From Macrotrachela quadricornifera (taxonomy: Eukaryota; Rotifera; Eurotatoria; Philodinida; Philodinidae), in the NCBI GenBank assembly GCA_022393335.1, contig JAJEKB010020951.1, forward strand, positions 1,131,544-1,195,543: DNA of 64,000 nucleotides, in the 5' to 3' direction. The notes under the pieces are model-generated. The model made no database searches, was not told the DNA's origin, and worked only from the letters and a program-made list of their open reading frames with translations. Position 1 is the stretch's first letter; every line of letters starts with the position of its first letter. The position numbers and the translations under genes were made by a program. Shown here in pieces: positions 25,601-34,600 of the stretch.

Positions 25601-28600
25601 GTGTCAGAAATATTTGATTCTTCTACTAAAAAAAGAAGATTTTTGTTTTCTTTCATCTATTTTATTAACCATAAATACATTATAGAATAGACAATACATA
25701 CATTTTATTTGATTTGTTTATTGTTCTTTTTTTATTTTCAAATTTGTTCGATGTGACCAATAGGTGTCTTATTTTGATAATATTGAGTTAAAATAAATAA
25801 TAATAGAAAGAATACTATGGAAAACAGACAGCAATCATTATAAAATATCTAAATGTATAAATATAGATAACGATAAGAAAAGATCAAGCATGTTTTAAAA
25901 AATAATTTTTTCGTTATAATCTCTTATTCACACTTGCCTTTGTCATTGTCTTTTAGTTCCTTATTATAATCAACCAAAATTTTGTCCATCTACAACATGG
26001 GATCCAAATGGAATAACATTTGTAAATAGTAGTACAGTTTCACTACCTTATGATTTATTTATTAATACTAATAACACGGTATATATGATTAATCAAATTA
26101 ATAACCTTACCCATATGTGGCTTAGTGAAAATTTCAATCCAATCCGAATAATTTTCAATAATATAACATATCATTATAGTCTCTTTGTTACATCAACAGG
26201 TGTTGTTTATTTTGACAATGGTATTTCATATGGTCGAGTAGACCAATGGACGATGAATACAAACATTAGTAGTCCTGCAATGATTGTTAGAGGTCCATGC
26301 TATGGTCTTTTTGTTGATATCAGCAATACTCTATACTGTTCCATGTATAATTATCACCAAGTTGTCAAAAGGTGGTTGAACGATAACGTGTTAATATCGA
26401 CAAAAATTGCTGGAACAGGAGGTGCAGGAACAGAAGCGAATATGCTTTATTATCCTCAAGGAATCTTTGTTGACATAAATCTGGATCTTTATGTAGCAGA
26501 TAGTTATAACAACAGAATTCAATTCTTTCGTTTAGGACAATTTAACGGAATAACATTAGCTGGAAATGGAGCGCCTGGAACTATTACACTCAATCGTCCA
26601 ACAGATATTGTTCTTGATTCTGATAGATATCTATTCATTGTAGATAGTAACAGCAACCGAATTGTCGCATCTAGTCCCACCGGTTTTCGATGTTTAGTTG
26701 GATGTTCGAGTTCAAGTGGCTCAGCATTAAATCAATTAAATCGTCCACAAAGTATGGCTTTTGACAGTTATGGAAACATTTTTGTTGTTGATCGAAGTAA
26801 CAATCGAATTCAAAAATTTATTGTGTCTACAAATTCATGTGGTAAGTATGATAGTATCTATTTAAGAAGTAATCTAAGAAGAAATAAATTAAAAATATCA
26901 AATTATTGTTTATGTTGAATTTTTATTCATTGAATTTATGACTAGAATATTAAATAAGATAAAATCTACCAGAGATACTACGCTCTACATTTTGAAGAAC
27001 GTGAACGTATGACGATGTTAACGACTAACCTTTGACAAGATTTTTATTTATATAGACGGTTCACTAGAAGGTCTAGTCTCAATTATAGTTTGAAATATTT
27101 TTCGAAGATGTAGCTCAAAGTCATTATTCATGTAATTTAGGATTTCTCGATTTTTATGAATAACTATTATTGATTAAAAATTAACATTTGAAAGCATCTA
27201 ATTAAGTAAATGTGATGAATTTTCTTGATTTTTTTGCACTTTTTTTCTGAAAATATATAAAAGCGATTGTCTATAAATCATTATCTAGTGTCTATCCATA
27301 TGACTGATTACATCTTAGATTACTGAATCTTAGAGTATAATATCATCGCGGCAGCGGCAGATTCTCAACCACGATGGACATTTCTAGCATGTTTCATTTT
27401 TCCAAATTCTTAAGTATAATAAAATGCCTTGTTTAAAGAGATAAATAAGAATAACAGTGGTAATGTAATGTGGGAGACCACTAATTTTGAATGAATTTAT
27501 CAGTACAAAGCCTCAGTTTCTTACTTATTGTTTTTCATTTTATTATAGTTCTTCCGTACAATCAACCAAAACTTTGCTTCTATGCATCATGGGACTCGAA
27601 TGCTACAAGCTTTGCAACTAACAGTACTATTGGTTTAATGCCATACGGAATTTTTATCAACGGTATTAATACTATTTATGTGGCTAGTTGGAGCAAGAAC
27701 AGTATTTTAATATGGACTGCCGGAGACACCAATCTGACAAAAACTATCTCTGGTAATTTTACTCGTCCATATAGTGTTTTTGTTTCAATTAGTGGTGATA
27801 TTTATATTGATAATGGATATTCTAATGGTCAAATCGATAAGCAGGCATACAATTCAATGTATTCTAGAATAATTATGAATGTCAATGGAAGTTGTTATGA
27901 TCTATTCATCGATATCAATAATGTTCTTTATTGTTCTGTTGAAAATCATCATCAAATTCTTAAATTCTCACTTAACAATAACACAAACACATCAATAATA
28001 GCTGCTGGAAATGGTTCTGTAGGATCATCTTCAACTACATTTAATTCTCCTCGTGGAATTTTTGTTAATATTAATCTCGATTTGTACGTAGCAGATTGTG
28101 GCAATGATCGAATTCAACTTTTTCATTCTGGACAAGTTAATGGAACAACAGTGATTGGAACATCAGGAACAATTACACTCAACTGTCCAACAGATATTGT
28201 TCTGGATGCTGATGAATATTTGTTTATTGTGGATAGTAATAATCATCGTATCATCGCTTCAGGACTCGACGGCTATCGATGCATAGCCGGATGTTCAAGT
28301 TCATGTGGTTCAGCATTAAATCAATTATGTTATCCTCAGAGTATGGCTTTCGACAGTTATGGAAACATATTTGTCACTGATCGAGATAATAATCGAATTC
28401 AAAAATTCACAACCAAAAACAATTCATGTAGTAAGTTTGTTTTTTTGTGGAAATGAAAACTTGTCAAGTTTTGCTAGACTTTGAATTAACATGTATTAAG
28501 GTCTCCTCTCCTAAAACAAAAAAAAAATAATTTTCATTAGAGTTTTCGAAATCGAGATCAATGCATGGGAAGATTTCGTTTTCTTTCTCAATTTATGATT

Positions 28601-31600
28601 TTTTTTATCTTTTGTTCAAAATTTCTCGATCATTTTCTCTTCAATTTAACATTATAAAACTATGATTTATTTTCTAGATGTAATAACGAATACTCTAACT
28701 ACCGTACAAACACGAAAAGGTTAATAGATAGAAATATTTTTGAGATTACATAACATAATATAAATATATATAGAACAAATCACATCAACAGAACAACAAA
28801 CTAGTACAATTAAACGTTCGATTACTTCAACAGAACAAAAAATATCAATAATAGAAAGTACAGAAATGATAACAACTTTAAAAACATCTACAATAAAACA
28901 AAGTAATTATTTATATCACTATATGAATATATATATATATATATATAAATATTATTTAAGCATGTTTTTCACCTTCTATAACAATTATTCCTGGAATATC
29001 ATCATTATTATCTCCAATACAATTTCGACGAAATCAAGATTTTTATTTTAGTTCAAATATTCAATTAAATTGTAATACATCATTATCAATAATTATTCAA
29101 TGGACAATTTATAATTGTACATCAATTTGTTCATATGAAATAAAATTAGATCCAACAATAGTTAATACATATTTTAGTGAACTTTATATACCAGCTCGAA
29201 CATTAGCTTATGGAATATATGAATTAAAATTAACTGTATCAATGACTATATCATCAAATTTAATTTCATCATCATCTGTTTTTATTAAAATAACACCATC
29301 AGGTATAACAGCAAATCTTGTACCATTAGGAACATCAATGATTACAAGTGGTTATCAACAAGATCTTAAACTTGATCCTGGAACATATTCTATTGATTAT
29401 GATAATAATATGTTTAATGCAAGTGTAAGTTGAATTTATTTTTGTGAAATACAATCTGAAAGGATAGGCTGTCGGACTTATCACAGAGAATGAGAAATGA
29501 AGTCTCGAGCTGAGTACTATCGAAGGTTATGTATAACTTAAGTCTAGTTAAAATATCAATGATCTAAAGTCAGGAATAATGCGAAAGTATATCCGAATAT
29601 ACATAGAAAGATAAATTTTTAGCTTTTTTAAATTAAAAATTTTTCTTTTTTATAGAACTGGAAATATGAATATTATTGTCGAATTTATGGTGTTTATTCA
29701 TTTCCAAATATTCAAGGATCATTATTATCAATTGATGATTCAAGAATTGATCCGTTTAATCCATCATGTTTATCAAATAGAACAGGTATTATTATATAAT
29801 ATAAATTTTGATAATAATTAAAAATGATTTTTTTCGAAAGATAATGGAACAAAATTGAAATATAATAGTGTTAAATCTTCATTATTAATTCTTTCTGGTT
29901 CACTTCAATCAAATCGTACATATCAATTTATGGTTTATATGGAAAATATTCAAAATATTTCACTTCAAGCAACTGGTTATGTTCTTGTACGAGTAGAAGA
30001 AACTCGTCCACAAATGATTGTTATTGGGTAAAATATATTTTTTATAATAATTTAATTAAAAAATAAATAATTTAGTTGTGTTATATGGACAATGTGTGTA
30101 CCAAATTTAGAATATCAACTTATTAATCCAACAACACAAGTTTCTTTATTTTCACTTTGTATTGAAAATTGTACAAAAATACAAAATATTAAATGGAATA
30201 TTTATTATGGTATTATAAATTCATCATTAAATTTTACTAAATGGATTTTATTTAATCAAATGATTTCTTATGAAAATATTTGGTTTTTTGGTTAAAATAT
30301 TATTTATTTATTAATAAAAATAATATTTTTCTTTATTTAGGTACAAATACAAGTAATTTTACAGCATCAAATAAATTATTTCTATCAAATTCTCATATAA
30401 TTCATTGGCGTTTTGAAGTTATTTATACATTTCTATCTGAAATAAGTACAAGTTCATTAAATTTCATTATAAATCAACCTCCTTATAATGGTTCATGTTC
30501 AATAAATCCTTTGAATGGTACAACAAGTACATTATTTAATATATCATGTTCTGATTGGTTTGATAATGATGGAATAAAAGATTATTCATTTTATGGTATG
30601 AAGAAATTTTTTTTTGATTTTGTTCTTAATTAAATATCAAATTTTTTATTTAATTAGCTTGGAGAACAGATATAACAGAACAAATAATGATTGCATTTTC
30701 ATTAATATCAACATTTCAAATTCATTTACCAGCTGGAAATGATCAAACATCATTAATTAATATTATTGTTCATATTCGTGATACATTAGATTGTATTACT
30801 GAATTAAATATATCATCTATTAGTGTTATTCCAGATATAATTGAAATTAATAATTTAATTAATGATTTACAAAGTTTATCAAATAATAAAATAAATAATC
30901 CAATTATACAATTACTTGCAAGTGAAAATCAAAATACAATTGGACAAGTTATTACTTCACTTTCACAAGAATTTAATAAAATGAATAATGAGAATGTTAA
31001 TAAAGCTACTTCAAGTAAATTATTATTAAATATTTTAATTATATTGTACAGTTTTTTCTATTCTATAAAAAAAAAGTTTACCTTCATACCGAAAAGTATC
31101 TCTCGGTCCTCTCTCTTAAGAAAGCTAATCTATTTTTTTATTATATAGATGGTATTCCAGCTACAAGTATATCTATATCTTCATTAGGAAGTAGAAATTC
31201 TGAAATAGTGAGTTATATTTTATAACTCACTTTTTGTATATTAATATAATTATTTTAAAATTAGATAACAATGCCATTGAATATTTCAGCTTTAATTGAA
31301 TATAATAAAGAATTAAATTCTCTTGCAAATGTTCGAGAATATTTAATGACATGTACAACTAAACTTGCTATAACAACATCAAATAGTATTAAATTACAAT
31401 CATCATCATTAGCACAATTAACTAAAGCAACAAATCAATTAACACGAGAAACTTTAGTATGTATAAGAACAAAAAAAAAAAGAAAGTTTTTTTTTCTAAA
31501 AAAAATTTTAAATTAGACAATTGTATTGGATAAATGTTATCAATTATCTGTTGCTTTATATTCAATATCATTAAAAATTTCATATGAAGATGTTCAAACA

Positions 31601-34600
31601 ATAGCAAATCAACTTATACAGTGTGCTACAAATATTTTAAGTGTAAGAATATATTTTATAATATTAAGAAATATATATATCTATAGGCTGTTAATGGTCC
31701 ATTACAACAACGAACAAATGTACTTGATTTAGATGAATCTCGTGCTACAACATTACCTGATGATTATGATACCGATCTTGAATTTGAATGGTCAAATCCA
31801 AGTAAAATTTAATAATATTTAATCAAAAAAAAAACTTCTTTTTTTTTCTTATATAGATTTATTTGCTAATGAAAATGATTTTTCATGGGAAACAATACAA
31901 AAAAATCGTAATATTTATTATCAAAAACAATTATCAAATAAAATATTAAATCAAGTTAATGAAATCATATCATTATTAACATTATCATTAAATATTCATT
32001 TAAATATTGAACAAAATTTAATTATAAATAATACACAAGTATTTATGTTATTAGAAACAAAAACATTTAATTCAATTTCAAATAAATTAATAAAACAAAT
32101 TGGAAATGCACAAATTTATATTCCAAAAAATTTTAATTCAACTTTAAATAATAATTCAACAATATCAATTCGAGTTTGTTTATTTCAAGTTTTTTTTTTT
32201 TTTGTCACATGTGATGTAAAAGAGCATTTTGAAGTATATTAGCTAGAAATTTATACCTATCTGTTCTATAGTGGACAGGCAGATCTTTTTAAAATTTTAT
32301 CTGAAGTCTAAGAATGATAGACAATAAAACTAAACATATTAATTTGTAGGAGAGAAGAACGCCGCGATATCTTCCAGAAAGGCATCGAAGGAAGTACGCC
32401 ATTGTTGGGACGAATGTATGGATTAATGAGCGGCATCGAACTAGATGCAGTTCAATCCAAAACAAAGATTATAAAAAGCACTCCTTTATCTCACAGCAGA
32501 TGCCCCTAAATACCCATTGTTGTACAAGGATACGTCCGGCATTGTTTTTCCCTTTCAAAAACAATAGGGTTGGCTTCACCAATCTAGGCAGAATTTTGTA
32601 ACAGCTTACAAAGACATACTTCCCTCATGTAGTTGTTCCAGTCAACAGTAGTGTTCTTGTTTATATCTAATCACCTGGAAAAATCTTGCGAGATAGAGAA
32701 CTAGAAAGTTCCACCATGTTTGTCCAATCACTAGCGGAGACAGTACCAAAAGTCTCTATACTCTGAAATAAATAGAATTAAAAAATTTTCTTATCATTAG
32801 GAAAGATAGATAGATCATACTTCAATATCATAAGATTTTGTTTTTCTATTTTTTTTTAAATAGTCAATAATGGAACCACTTGCATCATTTGGTAATTCAA
32901 AATCATCATCAAATACAAATGTTTCAACATCAATATCACTTTCGATTCTTGATGAAAATGGAAATGATATTTCTATTGAAACAAATATATCACATCCAAT
33001 TGAAATAATTATTCCACGTGATTCAAATTTTATTATTTCATCAATGATTTTACAAAATATAACTTCAACTAATTCTACTATTCATAATCAATTATTTCAA
33101 TTACATTATATTAATATTACAAGTATTCTATCTATTTCCGTTCATTTTGAAATACGACCTTTAAATATAAGTCTTGGATATTTATTTATTTATAAATTTG
33201 ATAATATACCTCAATTAAATAGTTCAATTAATACAATAGATGGATGGACTATATTTTGTCCTGCAGATATAAATAATGATAGTATATATACATATTTTCT
33301 TAATAATCAACAAACATCTAATCATCAATCAATAATATTTGGTTTACGAGAATTAAATTCAACAGAAATAATTGATATTTGTTCAAATATAACAATAACA
33401 GATCCACCTATTACAAATGAACGTTTTAATTTTACATCAAATTATGAATTTCGTATATATACATCCGGTTGTTATTATCTTGATAAAAATAATAATTGGC
33501 AATCAAATGGATTAATAGTTGGATCATTAACAAATCATAATCAAACACAATGTTTTTCAACTCATTTAACAAAATTTGCTAGTAGTTTTAATATATTACC
33601 TTCACCAATTAATTGGAATTATGTATTCACAAATGCTGATTTTATTCGAAATAAAACAATTTATTTAACTATTATTTGTGTAATAATTATTTATTTTATT
33701 TTAATTATTTATGCACATTATAAAGATAAAAAAGATAATGAAAAATTACGTATAATATCATTATCTGATAATCGTAAATCAGATGAATATTTTTATGAAA
33801 TTATTGTTTTTACTGGTCAACGAAAAGATGCTGGAACAAAATCAAATGTTCATTTTATTTTATCAGGTAATGATAATGAAACATATATTCGTACATTTTC
33901 TAATTCATATGAAAAAAAACTATTTCAACGTGGTGGAATTGATGCATTTATTATGACTGTTCCAAAGTAAATTAAATTTAAAACTTTTTTGTAATGAAAA
34001 AATTTTATAAATTATTTTTTAGATCATTAGGATTATTAAATTATATTCGAATTTGGCATGATAATACCGGTAAAAATTCTTCATCATCATGGTTTCTTAA
34101 ATATTTAATTGTACGTGATTTACAAACAATGGAAAAATTTCATTTTATTTGTCAAAAATGGTTTGCAGTTGAAAAAGATGATGGAAAAGTAAATTTTTTT
34201 AATTCATTTATATTATTCTCTTTCTCGTAGAGAAGAATCTTACAAACATTAATTGTCTGCTTGCTTGTATGTATGCACAAGGTCAAAAAAACATTCTATT
34301 GATATTTTCTATAAAGTTTAACTAAAGAGTAATCGAGGACGAGAAATTCAAATCTGAAGTGAGTTGCATAAAAATTTTTTGAAGATCAATTTTTCAAACA
34401 AACGACAAATTTTTAACAAAAAGCATTTGTTTTTTATGAAGTTTGGTCAAAGGTAGTTGAAGTCGAGGAACTTGAATCTGGCTTTAATTTTTTTTTAATT
34501 TTATAAAGAAATAGTTTGACGGTAATTTAGAAACATGATTTCTACGAGAAAGAGTTGAGCGAGCCTTTAGACGAGCGCTACTTGTTTATTTTATTTATAT

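Larger units (their letters stand above)
22994..25956. other. Intron between NHL exons 3 and 4, three foldbacks
   Basis: This is 2.96 kb of non-coding sequence made largely of palindromic elements: 23046-23939, 24104-24684 and a half element ending near 25083. The remainder is very AT-rich. Folded as RNA, this intron would form long hairpins. Confidence 0.55.

Noticed and set aside
14785..28456. Five separate intronless secreted NHL genes
   Set aside because: Each open NHL frame begins at a splice acceptor in phase 1 and ends at GTAAGT or GTGAGT; four of five have no signal peptide of their own. A joined gene explains phases and linkers better, though a separate start remains possible for the fifth.
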